Shown here in pieces: positions 11,253 through 18,549 of a stretch of DNA of 64,000 nucleotides; position 1 is the stretch's first letter; the number at the start of each line of letters is the position of its first letter. Under the pieces are notes generated by a model. It worked only from the letters and a program-made list of their open reading frames with translations, was not told where the DNA came from and searched no databases. The position numbers and the translations under genes are program-made. Source of the stretch: Microlunatus soli (lineage in GTDB: Bacteria; Actinomycetota; Actinomycetes; Propionibacteriales; Propionibacteriaceae). The DNA lies in assembly GCF_900105385.1 (NCBI RefSeq), contig NZ_LT629772.1, positions 3,534,001 through 3,598,000 on the forward strand, written 5' to 3'.

Positions 11253-11804
11253 ATGGCGATCGAGCAGGACCGGGCCGGGTTGATCTCGGCGATCAAGGAA
11301 CTCGCGGTGGTGCACGAGCGAGTCACGCTCTCCTCGGGTCGGGAGGCCGACTACTACGTCGACATGCGGCGGGTGACCCTGGACGGGGCCGCGGCACCGC
11401 TGGTCGGTCGCGTGCTGCGGGAGTTGACCAAGGATCTGGACTTCGAGGCGGTCGGCGGGCTGACGCTGGGGGCGGATCCGGTGGCGACCGCGATGCTGCA
11501 TGCGGCGGCCGCCGACGGTGACCGGCTGGACGCGTTCGTGGTCCGCAAGGCGCAGAAGGCGCACGGGTTGCAGCGGCTGATCGAGGGCACCGAGGTCTCC
11601 GGTCGCCGGGTGCTCGCGGTGGAGGACACCAGTACGACCGGCGGATCGGTGCTGACCGCGGTGCAGGCCCTCCGCGAGGCCGGGGCCGAGGTGGTCGGGG
11701 TCGCGGTGATCGTCGACCGGGACACCGGTGCCGCGGAGAAGATCGCCGCCGAAGGACTGGACTACCGGTACGCGATCAGTGCCGCCGACCTCGGCCTGGG
11801 ATGA
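11253..11804 (+). CDS. pyrE: Orotate phosphoribosyltransferase
   Basis: Converts orotate and PRPP to OMP in de novo pyrimidine synthesis, in the cytoplasm. The PRPP-binding motif VLAVEDTSTTGGS is at residues 120-132, and the N-terminal substrate region SSGREADYYVDMRR and the flexible-loop lysine stretch VVRKAQKAHG are conserved. At 183 residues it matches actinobacterial PyrE. ATG 11253 follows TAGGGT by exactly six bases, so a leaderless transcript is likely. It is not linked to other pyrimidine genes here, which is usual in this group. Confidence 0.93.
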   Translation: MAIEQDRAGLISAIKELAVVHERVTLSSGREADYYVDMRRVTLDGAAAPLVGRVLRELTKDLDFEAVGGLTLGADPVATAMLHAAAADGDRLDAFVVRKAQKAHGLQRLIEGTEVSGRRVLAVEDTSTTGGSVLTAVQALREAGAEVVGVAVIVDRDTGAAEKIAAEGLDYRYAISAADLGLG

Positions 11805-11889
11805 TCGACCCGGCTGATCGCCCGGCGTTGATCGGCCCCTGGCGACACTAGTCTCGACACCCACGCCCGACTGCGAGGAGCAATATCCG

Positions 11890-12786
11890 ATGAGTGCCAT
11901 CATCATCTTGATCGTCGTCCTGATCGTGCTGGCGATCATCGCCGTGCTGCTGATCGGGTCGTACAACGGCTTCGTCCGGGACCGGAACAAGATCCAGGAG
12001 TCCTGGCGCCAGGTCGACGTCGAGCTCAACCGGCGCTACGAGCTGCTGCCGAACCTGGTCGAGACCGTCCGGGCCTACGCCGCGCACGAGCGGAACACGT
12101 TGGACGACATCACCCGGCTGCGCAGCCAGGCCCAGCAGCTGGCCGGTAGCGGTGCACCGAGCGAGCAGCGGGCCCAGGTCGAGGATCAGCTGACCGGCGC
12201 CGTCCACGGCCTGATGGTCAACGTCGAGGCCTACCCGGACCTGAAGAGCAACCAGAACTTCCTGGAACTGCAACGGCAGCTGACCGAGACCGAGGACCGG
12301 ATCGCCAACGGCCGGCGCTTCTACAACGCCAACGTCCGGCAGTACAACACCCGGGTGGAGAGCGTCCCGTCCAACCTGATCGCCGGCATGTTCAAATTCC
12401 AGAAGGCGACCTACTTCGAGGTCACCGATCCGCAGGCCCGGGTCGCGCCGGACGTCAACTTCGGTGAGATCGCCTACCGCGGAGATCCGCAGCCCGGTCA
12501 GCAACAGGGTCAGCAGCAGCAGCTGCCGCAGCAGCAGTCCAATCCGGCTCCGAACCTCCAGCCGCAACAACAACCGGCCCAGCAGCAGCCGGCCCAGCAG
12601 GGTCAGTTCCAGCAGCAGCCCGGTCAGTTCCAGCAGCAGCCCGGTCAGTTCCAGCAGCAGCCCGGTCAGTTCCAGCAGCAGCCCGGTCAGCAGCAGGGGC
12701 AACCCGGCCCGTTCCAGCAGCAGCCCTCGCAGCAGGGACCGTTCGAGCAGGGTCCGGGCCAGCAGCAGCCTCCGCAGCAGGGCTGA
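11890..12786 (+). CDS. LemA family protein with glutamine/proline repeat tail
   Basis: LemA proteins have one N-terminal helix (residues 3-24 here) and a helical-bundle outer domain; their role is unclear, with links to envelope stress and to TPM-domain proteins. The core is conserved to about residue 195 (NKIQESWRQVDVELNRRYELLPNLVE onward in the N-terminal third). From about 200 to 298 the protein is a low-complexity Q/P/G tail containing four identical 7-residue units GQFQQQP coded by a perfect 21-bp tandem repeat at 12601-12684. The tail is most likely periplasmic or cell-wall embedded. GAGGAG lies 12 bases before the ATG. The stop codon ends one base before the convergent next gene. Confidence 0.88.
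   Translation: MSAIIILIVVLIVLAIIAVLLIGSYNGFVRDRNKIQESWRQVDVELNRRYELLPNLVETVRAYAAHERNTLDDITRLRSQAQQLAGSGAPSEQRAQVEDQLTGAVHGLMVNVEAYPDLKSNQNFLELQRQLTETEDRIANGRRFYNANVRQYNTRVESVPSNLIAGMFKFQKATYFEVTDPQARVAPDVNFGEIAYRGDPQPGQQQGQQQQLPQQQSNPAPNLQPQQQPAQQQPAQQGQFQQQPGQFQQQPGQFQQQPGQFQQQPGQQQGQPGPFQQQPSQQGPFEQGPGQQQPPQQG
12601..12684 (+). repeat. Perfect 21-bp tandem repeat, four copies, within the LemA gene
   Basis: Units 12601-12621, 12622-12642, 12643-12663 and 12664-12684 are identical and code for GQFQQQP. Because the unit is a multiple of three, gain or loss of units changes tail length without shifting frame. Imperfect relatives (QQPGQQQ, QQPAQQ) flank the array. Confidence 0.95.
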
Positions 12787-13302
12787 TCAGGCCTCGCTGC
12801 CGTCGGAGTCCTTGACCCGGAACGCCAGCTCGGTCTCCCACTTGGCCATGTCCGGCTGGACACTCGGGTCAGTCCGATACAGCTCCAACCGGGCCGCCCA
12901 CCGTTCGCCGGCCGGGTCGTCGACCACGTCCCAGGCCAGGCCGCGACCGGCGGCCCAGTCCAGCAGCGCGCCGGTCGCATCGACCAATTCCTGCGGATGT
13001 CCGGTGTGCAGCAGACTGGCGTACGTGCCACCGGGCAGCACACCCGCCGACACCCGACCGGATCCAGGCATCGGCTGCTGGACCGCGACGCCGGCCTCGA
13101 TCTCCAGTTCGCGTTCCATGTCGATCACGTTGTACTTCCAGAAGGGTGGGCCGCTCGGCTGTCCACCGTTGTCGGCGATCCATTCGAAGACGGCGCCGTT
13201 CAGCGGCGGTACGACCTCGCCCAGCTTGTCCATCGGCACCCGGACCGTGATCGCCACGTAGGGCTGTTCGGCACGCTGCACCAGCGTCGGTTCGCTCCAC
13301 AT
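12787..13302 (-). CDS. GyrI-like small-molecule-binding domain protein
   Basis: Stand-alone GyrI-like/AraC effector-binding domain (SHS2 fold), 171 residues. Such domains bind hydrophobic drugs or metabolites and occur alone or fused to AraC or MerR regulators. Recognisable elements are the first strand YVAITVRVPMDKLGEVV, the middle segment GPPFWKYNV(I)DM, the glutamate strand ELEIEAGVAV, and LPGGTYASLLHTG. No DNA-binding domain is attached. A MerR-type operator (13318-13340) directly precedes the start, so a MerR regulator encoded elsewhere may control it; its predicted -10 region is so near the ATG that the message could be leaderless. It converges on the LemA gene with no gap. Confidence 0.82.
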   Translation of the reverse strand: MWSEPTLVQRAEQPYVAITVRVPMDKLGEVVPPLNGAVFEWIADNGGQPSGPPFWKYNVIDMERELEIEAGVAVQQPMPGSGRVSAGVLPGGTYASLLHTGHPQELVDATGALLDWAAGRGLAWDVVDDPAGERWAARLELYRTDPSVQPDMAKWETELAFRVKDSDGSEA

Positions 13303-13316
13303 GGAGACAAGCTTCG

Positions 13317-13339
13317 ACCCTCACCCTGGGTCAGGGTCA
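13317..13339 (-). promoter_or_regulatory. MerR-family operator/promoter for the GyrI-like gene
   Basis: On the minus strand GACCCT and AGGGTC bracket an internally symmetric centre, with TTGACC forming a -35 box and about 19 bases to the AT-poor -10 near 13311-13316. A dyad inside an over-long 19-base spacer is the hallmark of MerR-regulated promoters. Confidence 0.5.
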
Positions 13340-13345
13340 AGGAGG

Positions 13346-13662
13346 GCGCTGAACAATTCGCTCTGCTGCGCGCCACGCTGTACGCACACGGGCGGCGCCG
13401 CGCTCGCTCGACGGGCCCCGGCCCGCCTTCGCTCCCGCGACGTGCCCGTGCACGCACATCGCGGCGCTCGCGACGAGCCAATTGTCCAGCGCACTCCTCG
13501 GGCCATTCGTCCATCAGCCGAACCTGATCGCGCTGTCCGCATCCCGGCACCGAGTCCTCGACCGCAGCGGGCGCGGACTAGTGTCGATCACGATGAGCCA
13601 CGACCGGGCAACAGCGTCGTTGATCTTGGTCGACCATGATCAACTACCGTCAGGAGTCCCTG
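13346..13662. other. Intergenic stretch without a supported gene
   Basis: About 320 bases between the divergent GyrI-like and aldo/keto reductase genes. Open frames here are short, arginine-rich and lack ribosome sites, so I call none. The only signals are the MerR-type site at its left end and AGGAG (13650-13655) serving the reductase at its right end. Confidence 0.6.
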
Positions 13663-14607
13663 ATGTCTGAGATGACCTATCAGCAGCTCGGTAACTCCGG
13701 TCTCACCGTTTCCACGGTCGGCCTGGGGTGCAACAACTTCGGCGGCCGGATGCCCGACGAGGCCGTGCCGCCGGTCGTGGATGCCGCGATCGACGCCGGC
13801 ATCACGCTGTTCGACACTGCCGATGTGTACGGCAACAGGGGCGGCTCGGAGACCTTGTTGGGCAAGGCGCTGCAGGGCAAGCGGGATCAGGTGATCGTCG
13901 CCACCAAGTTCGGCGCCGACATGCACGGAGCCAACGGGCCGGATTGGGGCGTCCGCGGTTCGCGGCGCTACATCCGGCTCGCAGTGGAGAACAGCCTGCG
14001 TCGGTTGAACACCGACTGGATCGATCTGTATCAGATGCACCAGCCGGATCCGAACACTCCGATCGAGGAGACGCTGGCGGCGCTCAGCGAGCTGATCGCC
14101 GAGGGCAAGATCCGGTACGTCGGTTCGTCCAACTTCGCCGGCTGGCAGGTGATCGATGCCGACTGGACGGCCCAGACCGGCGGCTACGAGCCGTTCGTCT
14201 CCGCCCAGAACGAGTACTCCTGGCTGAAGCGCGGCATCGAGGCCGAGTTGGTCCCCGCGCTGGACCACACCGGCCAGGGCCTGCTGCCGTATTTCCCGCT
14301 GGCCTCCGGGCTGCTGAGCGGCAAGTACAAGCGCGGTCAGGGAGCCCCGGAAGGCACCCGGCTGGCCGGCAATCCGGATCGGCTGGCGGCGGCCGACTTC
14401 GACAAGATCGAAACGCTGGAGAAGTTCGCGGCCGACCGCGGGGTGACGCTGCTCCAGGTCGCGATCGGTGGTCTGGCAGCGATGCCGACCGTCGGCTCGG
14501 TGATCGCCGGCGCGACCAAGGTCGAACAGATCCGGGCCAACGTCGAGGCCGGCCTGTGGCAACCGTCCGACGACGATCTCAACGAGCTGGTCAAGATCAC
14601 CGCCTGA
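13663..14607 (+). CDS. Aldo/keto reductase
   Basis: NADPH-dependent reductase of the AKR superfamily, closest in style to the voltage-gated potassium channel beta-subunit/YghZ group (substrate unknown, aldehydes or ketones). The catalytic tetrad is intact: D51 and Y56 (LFDTADVYGN), K82 (VATKFG) and H126 (YQMHQPD). The C-terminal cofactor-binding segment PTVGSVIAGATKVEQI is present. I start at ATG 13663 with AGGAG eight bases upstream, nine codons later than the longest frame; ATG 13672 is also possible. Product 314 residues. It converges on the DUF559 gene with a shared hairpin between the stops. Confidence 0.92.
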   Translation: MSEMTYQQLGNSGLTVSTVGLGCNNFGGRMPDEAVPPVVDAAIDAGITLFDTADVYGNRGGSETLLGKALQGKRDQVIVATKFGADMHGANGPDWGVRGSRRYIRLAVENSLRRLNTDWIDLYQMHQPDPNTPIEETLAALSELIAEGKIRYVGSSNFAGWQVIDADWTAQTGGYEPFVSAQNEYSWLKRGIEAELVPALDHTGQGLLPYFPLASGLLSGKYKRGQGAPEGTRLAGNPDRLAAADFDKIETLEKFAADRGVTLLQVAIGGLAAMPTVGSVIAGATKVEQIRANVEAGLWQPSDDDLNELVKITA

Positions 14608-14610
14608 CAT

Positions 14611-14702
14611 TCCCGCCGAATCGCGATCTCAACGGGACCGCGGTCGCTCAGCCACGCTCAGCCGACCGATCGGACTTCCGCTGAGATCGCGATCTGTCGG
14701 GA
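14611..14702. terminator. Inverted repeat between aldo/keto reductase and DUF559 gene
   Basis: Arms 14611-14637 and 14676-14702 match at 22 of 27 positions around a 38-base loop. The perfect core is ATCGCGATCTCA (14620-14631; inverse 14682-14693). It could end both convergent genes. The same core recurs in the hairpin at 15673-15762 on the other side of the DUF559 gene. Confidence 0.7.
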
Positions 14703-15587
14703 TCACCGGGTCAACATCGTGATCGCGGACCGGATCTGCGCCAACACCCGATCTGGCTCGTCGTAGATCTGCCGGGGTGTGAAGTGCAGGACGGTCCAGC
14801 CGTCGAGCGCGAACGCATTGCCGCGCCGTCGATCATTCTCGAAGACCTCTCGCTGGGTGTGCGGATCGAAGCCGTCGACCTCGATCGCCAGCTTGAGACG
14901 ATCGAACCGGAGGTCCGCGGCGTAAGTCTCGGTTCCGATGCTGGCCTGCTGGTTGGCCACCCAACCGGTGATCCCGGCCGCCCGCAGCAGCCGATGCAGG
15001 ACCCGCTCCGGAGGAGACCACGGGATATCCCGAGAGTCCTCGATCAACTGGCCGCAGAGATCGTTTCCGCGGCGGTGCGGCAATGCGGCGAACACGGCTC
15101 GCAGCCGGCGCAGGTCGGTAGCGCGGGTCCGCAACGCGACGTCGATCACCTCGGCGTCACCGGTGGCGCGGACCAGGTCGATCGCAGTCAGGGTCGGGAT
15201 CGTGATGGCCAGCTTGTCCCGGTGAACCACCCATTCCGGTGGGATCGTCCGTCGCTCGACGCGGTAGCCCTTTCGGGCGCGACGCCCGGTCGGATGAGCC
15301 ATCGAGATCTCGCCCAGTCGGATGTCCGGCCAAAAACTCAGGCGAGCCGCGGCCGCGCCGGTGAAGACACCGTCCGGCAGCCAGCACGCCGCTGCAGCGA
15401 TCCGGACCTCGGGCGCGACCGGTGCGGGCGCATCGGTATAGACCCCCGGCAGGATCGGCCGGAGAGTCCCGGTCTGGGCCAGCCAGTGAACGCTGCCGCG
15501 CAATTCGGGATGGGATCGGGTGCTGATCAAGCCGCCGTTGTCGCGCAGGACGGTTGCCACGGACCGCTGCAGAGCGGTTTGTCTCAC
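14703..15587 (-). CDS. AbiEi-type N-terminus plus DUF559 (Vsr-like) endonuclease-like protein
   Basis: N-terminal winged-helix domain like the AbiEi antitoxin family (about residues 8-85), a middle region, and a C-terminal DUF559 domain of the Vsr/PD-(D/E)XK fold (about 190-292). The likely active-site residues are visible: D225 (AADLRFD), E236 and D238 (LAIEVDG), then H243 and the NDRRRG/GWTVLHFT segment. This domain pair is frequent in actinobacteria, often in several copies per genome, and its role is not established; nuclease activity on DNA is inferred from the fold only. No abiEii toxin gene is adjacent. GTG 15587 follows CAGATT by six bases (minus strand), a leaderless pattern. Hairpins sharing the core ATCGCGATCTCA lie on both sides, at 14611-14702 and 15673-15762. 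Confidence 0.82.
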   Translation of the reverse strand: MRQTALQRSVATVLRDNGGLISTRSHPELRGSVHWLAQTGTLRPILPGVYTDAPAPVAPEVRIAAAACWLPDGVFTGAAAARLSFWPDIRLGEISMAHPTGRRARKGYRVERRTIPPEWVVHRDKLAITIPTLTAIDLVRATGDAEVIDVALRTRATDLRRLRAVFAALPHRRGNDLCGQLIEDSRDIPWSPPERVLHRLLRAAGITGWVANQQASIGTETYAADLRFDRLKLAIEVDGFDPHTQREVFENDRRRGNAFALDGWTVLHFTPRQIYDEPDRVLAQIRSAITMLTR

Positions 15588-15657
15588 ACCGACAATCTGG
15601 GGCCGGCAGACGCTACCTGTTCGGGCTGTGGATGACGCTTGGAAGTCGGAACTCGGC

Positions 15658-15666
15658 TGTGGACAA
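15658..15666 (-). promoter_or_regulatory. DnaA-box-like site next to the DUF559 hairpin
   Basis: TGTGGACAA is the exact complement of the actinobacterial DnaA box TTGTCCACA. It is followed by CTCG, as is the similar TGTGGATAA at 52073-52081. A single box does not make an origin; it may be a chance match or part of the repeated flank. Confidence 0.3.
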
Positions 15667-15672
15667 CTCGTA

Positions 15673-15762
15673 CCAGGCAGAACGCGATCTCAGCGAGCGA
15701 CCTCGCCGGCGGCTGAGCGGTGGATGGCTGCGTCACGGGTCATGAGATCGCGATTCGCCTGG
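15673..15762. repeat. Inverted repeat between DUF559 and DedA genes
   Basis: Arms 15673-15692 and 15743-15762 match at 17 of 20 positions, including CGCGATCTCA in full, around a 50-base loop. The core is the one found in the 14611-14702 hairpin. The element starts 86 bases upstream of the DUF559 start and ends two bases before the DedA stop codon. Confidence 0.7.
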
Positions 15763-15763
15763 C

Positions 15764-16462
15764 TCAGCCTGCGACTCGTTGCCGCTGCTGCTTGTTCTTG
15801 CGGCGGGCGTTGAGGTACTCCAGGCCCATCGGGATCAGCGACACCACCACGACCGCGACCAGCACCAGGTCGATGTGCTCGCGGATGAAGGAGATGTTGC
15901 CCAGGAAGTAGCCGAGGATCGTCACTCCCGGTGCCCAGATGACCCCGCCGATCGCGGTGTAGATGATGAACTTGCGGAAGCTCATCCTGCTGACGCCGGC
16001 GGCGAAGGTGACGAAGGTGCGGATGATCGGCACGAAGCGGGCCAGGATCAGTGCCCGGTTGCCGTACTTCTCCATGAAGTCGTGGGTGCGTTCGACGTGC
16101 TTGGGATGGAACAGCTTGCCGACCAGACCCTTGCGCGGCTTGAACAACGCCGGCCCGACCAGATAGCCGATCAGGTAGCCACAGGCATTGCCGAGGACAG
16201 CGCAGATGGTGAGGATCACGATCACGAACCAGAGCTGATGGTGGATCACTCCGGCGCCGGTGAACATACCGACGGTGAACAGCAGCGAATCACCGGGCAG
16301 GATCGCGAACAGTCCGCACTCGGCGAAGATGATGAACGCCACACCCCACAACGCCCACGGCCCGAATGCGTTGATCAGGTGTTCGGGGTCAAGCCAGGAC
16401 GGCAGCAACATCGGTGCCAACAGGGTGACCTGCTGGAGTGGGACATCGATGGAGGGAAGCAC
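15764..16462 (-). CDS. DedA family membrane protein
   Basis: DedA/SNARE-associated (VTT domain) proteins are polytopic inner-membrane proteins; several have been shown to flip undecaprenyl phosphate or phosphatidylethanolamine, so a lipid-carrier role is likely here. Family signatures are present: an E-x3-FAILPGDSLL loop near residues 48-60, GNACGYLIGYLVG, and the RFVPIIRTFVTFAAGVSRM motif near 135-155 with its conserved arginines and prolines. The tail is strongly basic. I start at GTG 16462 (232 residues); the longer frame runs back through the divergent methyltransferase gene. A TACCCT box seven bases upstream on the minus strand suits a leaderless message. Confidence 0.88.
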   Translation of the reverse strand: MLPSIDVPLQQVTLLAPMLLPSWLDPEHLINAFGPWALWGVAFIIFAECGLFAILPGDSLLFTVGMFTGAGVIHHQLWFVIVILTICAVLGNACGYLIGYLVGPALFKPRKGLVGKLFHPKHVERTHDFMEKYGNRALILARFVPIIRTFVTFAAGVSRMSFRKFIIYTAIGGVIWAPGVTILGYFLGNISFIREHIDLVLVAVVVVSLIPMGLEYLNARRKNKQQRQRVAG

Positions 16463-16487
16463 GTCAGCGAGGGTACCGTCGGATTCC

Positions 16488-17129
16488 GTGGGTTTCCTAA
16501 GCGAAGACGATCTGGCGCGTGCCGCCCATCCGGACGACGAGCCGGGGGTCGGGCCGCATCCGCAACCCTGGCCGGACGATCCGCGGCTGGACCCGGAACT
16601 GTTGGCGGCGGGGGATCGTCGCAACGTCGTCGACCGCTACCGCTACTGGCGACTCGACGCGATCGTCGAAGATCTGGATGCCACCCGCCGCCCGCTGCGG
16701 ATCGCGATCCAGAACTGGGAGCACGACTTCAACATCGGTTCGATCGTCCGGACGGCGAACGCCTTCAACGTGTCGGCGGTGCACATCATCGGTCGGCGCC
16801 GCTGGAACCGCCGCGGTGCGATGGTGACCGATCGCTACCTGCGGGTCCAGCATCACCCGTCGGAGGACGACTTCGCCCAGACCCTGGCCGCCGAGGACTA
16901 CCAGTTGATCGGGGTGGACAACCTGCCCGGTTCGGTGCCGTTGGAGACCGCCAAGCTACCGCGTCGCAGTTGTCTGATCTTCGGTTCGGAGGGCCCCGGT
17001 CTGACCGCGGAGTTGGTGCAGCGCTGTGCCCAACTGGTCGCGATCAGTCAGTACGGTTCGACCAGGTCGATCAACGCCGGCGCCGCCGCGGCGATCGCCA
17101 TGTATCACTGGGGACTGCAGTGGAACTGA
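16488..17129 (+). CDS. TrmH/SpoU family RNA methyltransferase
   Basis: SPOUT-class enzyme that methylates ribose 2'-O in tRNA or rRNA using SAM. The three SpoU motifs are in place: NIGSIVRTANAF (about residues 82-93), CLIFGSEGPGL (about 162-172) and SRSIN-type knot loop GSTRSINAGAAAAIAMY (about 188-204). A leading 65-residue acidic, proline-rich region precedes the catalytic domain. Start at GTG 16488; TACCGT eight bases upstream and no ribosome site suggest leaderless translation. It diverges from dedA with only 25 bases between starts. Target nucleotide unknown; the pyrE-spoU-dedA neighbourhood is common in actinobacteria. Confidence 0.88.
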   Translation: MGFLSEDDLARAAHPDDEPGVGPHPQPWPDDPRLDPELLAAGDRRNVVDRYRYWRLDAIVEDLDATRRPLRIAIQNWEHDFNIGSIVRTANAFNVSAVHIIGRRRWNRRGAMVTDRYLRVQHHPSEDDFAQTLAAEDYQLIGVDNLPGSVPLETAKLPRRSCLIFGSEGPGLTAELVQRCAQLVAISQYGSTRSINAGAAAAIAMYHWGLQWN

Positions 17130-17149
17130 GCAGGGACCTCGAGAAGTTC

Positions 17150-17203
17150 CCTGAGCTTGTCGCAGGGCGTCGTACGGGTTCTCGGTCCCCCGACATGCTC
17201 AGG
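17150..17203. repeat. Degenerate copy of the dispersed palindrome
   Basis: CCTGAGCTTGTCG (17150-17162) and CGACATGCTCAGG (17191-17203) pair at 12 of 13 positions across a 28-base loop. It lies between convergent genes (spoU-type and MalY-type) and belongs to the family of the 4128-4176 element. Confidence 0.65.
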
Positions 17204-17216
17204 CCCCTTGGTTGGG

Positions 17217-18461
17217 TCAGGTTGTTTGACGGACGGCTCGACCCATCCGGCGTACGGCGTCGGTGAGGATCGGACGGGGCGTGGCGAAGACCATCCTGGC
17301 GAAGCCGGGGGTACCGCAGTCGGCGCCGTCGGTGAGCGCGACGCCGGCGTGCTCGGCGAAGAAGGCGGCCGCACTGCGGCCACCAAGATCAAGTTCGCGG
17401 CAGTCCAGCCAGCCGATGTAGGTGCCCTCCGGCGGTGTGTAGCCGATCATCGGCAGCTCCTGGTCCAGCAGCTCGGACAACAGCCGACGGTTTCCGTCCA
17501 GATAGTCGATCACGCCGTCCAGCCAGGGGCGGCCCTCGGTGTAGGCGACGGTGTTGGCGATCACTCCCGGATTGCTCACCCCGTGGCTGACGAACGGGCC
17601 GAGACTGTCCCAGGTCTGCCGGTCGGCATCGTTACTGATGATCAACTGAGCACACTTCAGGCCGGGCAGGTTCCAGGCCTTCGAGGCCGACGTCGCGGTG
17701 ATCGTGTGTCCGGCGGTCACCTCCGAGATCGACGCGTACGGGAGATGGCTGCGACCCCGATACACCAACGGGGCATGGATCTCGTCGGCGAAGACCCGGC
17801 CACCGTTGGCGTCCACCACGGCACTGATCGCGGTCAGTTCGTCGCGGTCGAACACCCGGCCCACCGGGTTGTACGGGTTGCACAACACCAACAGGTCGCC
17901 ACCGGCGGCATAGGCCGCGGCCAGCCCGTCGGGGTCGAGGCGATAGCCGTCCTCGTCGTTGATCAGCGGCACTCGGATGATTTCCCGACCGAGCAGCTCG
18001 GGCAAGATCAGGAACGGCATGTAGGCCGGTACCGGCATGATCACCGGTGATCCCGGCCGGGAGTAGTGCAGGATCGCCAGCTCCAGGCCCTTCAGGACGT
18101 CCGGGATCAGCTTCACCCGGTCCGGCTGTGGTCGCCAGCCGTAGGACTCCCGCTGCCAATCCGCACACGCCTGGGCGAGTTGGTCGGACAGCCGTTGCGG
18201 CAGGTAGCCGAACAGGGCGTCGTCGACCGAACGGTGCAGGGCCTGCGTGATCTCCGGTGCTGCGCCGAAGTCCATCTCGGCGATGAACGCGCCGATGGTA
18301 TCGGTGCCGTCGGGCTGGGCGCCGGTGGACCATTTGACACTGCCGAGCGCCCGCAACTGCTCGGCGGTGATGCCGTCCAGTTGCTGCCGGAGATCGATGA
18401 TCCCGGGTCGGACCGAGTCAGGTCGGGGGTCGGGGTCCTGGGTGTTCCGCAACGCAGCCAC
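17217..18461 (-). CDS. MalY/PatB-type aminotransferase, cystathionine beta-lyase-like
   Basis: PLP-dependent class I/II aminotransferase fold of the MalY/PatB group; the usual reaction is C-S beta-lyase activity on cystathionine or cysteine conjugates. PLP lysine K261 is in TATSASKAWNLPGLK, the cofactor aspartate D226 in VFADEIHAPL, and CNPYNPVGRV (194-203) is the phosphate/ring-binding turn. Length 414 residues with start at GTG 18461; the much longer open frame upstream is antisense to the MFS gene and not real. Divergent from the MFS transporter, with 88 bases between them, which may export the product or a related thiol compound (inference). Confidence 0.88.
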   Translation of the reverse strand: MAALRNTQDPDPRPDSVRPGIIDLRQQLDGITAEQLRALGSVKWSTGAQPDGTDTIGAFIAEMDFGAAPEITQALHRSVDDALFGYLPQRLSDQLAQACADWQRESYGWRPQPDRVKLIPDVLKGLELAILHYSRPGSPVIMPVPAYMPFLILPELLGREIIRVPLINDEDGYRLDPDGLAAAYAAGGDLLVLCNPYNPVGRVFDRDELTAISAVVDANGGRVFADEIHAPLVYRGRSHLPYASISEVTAGHTITATSASKAWNLPGLKCAQLIISNDADRQTWDSLGPFVSHGVSNPGVIANTVAYTEGRPWLDGVIDYLDGNRRLLSELLDQELPMIGYTPPEGTYIGWLDCRELDLGGRSAAAFFAEHAGVALTDGADCGTPGFARMVFATPRPILTDAVRRMGRAVRQTT

Positions 18462-18549
18462 CCACCGAGCGTATCGGCCGCGGGAGTGAGCCGATACGCT
18501 GCCCGGACCGCCATCGATACTTCGCGAACAGAACAGGTGATCCGTCATC

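Noticed and set aside
13303-13662. Short overlapping frames between the GyrI-like and reductase genes
   Set aside because: Arginine- and alanine-rich, no ribosome sites, no domain; treated as intergenic.
14703-15587. AbiE-type toxin-antitoxin pair
   Set aside because: Only the AbiEi-like N-terminal domain is present, fused to DUF559; no AbiEii nucleotidyltransferase gene is adjacent.
15658-15666. Replication origin marked by a DnaA box
   Set aside because: Only one box at each of two sites 36 kb apart, no AT-rich unwinding region and no dnaA/dnaN nearby.
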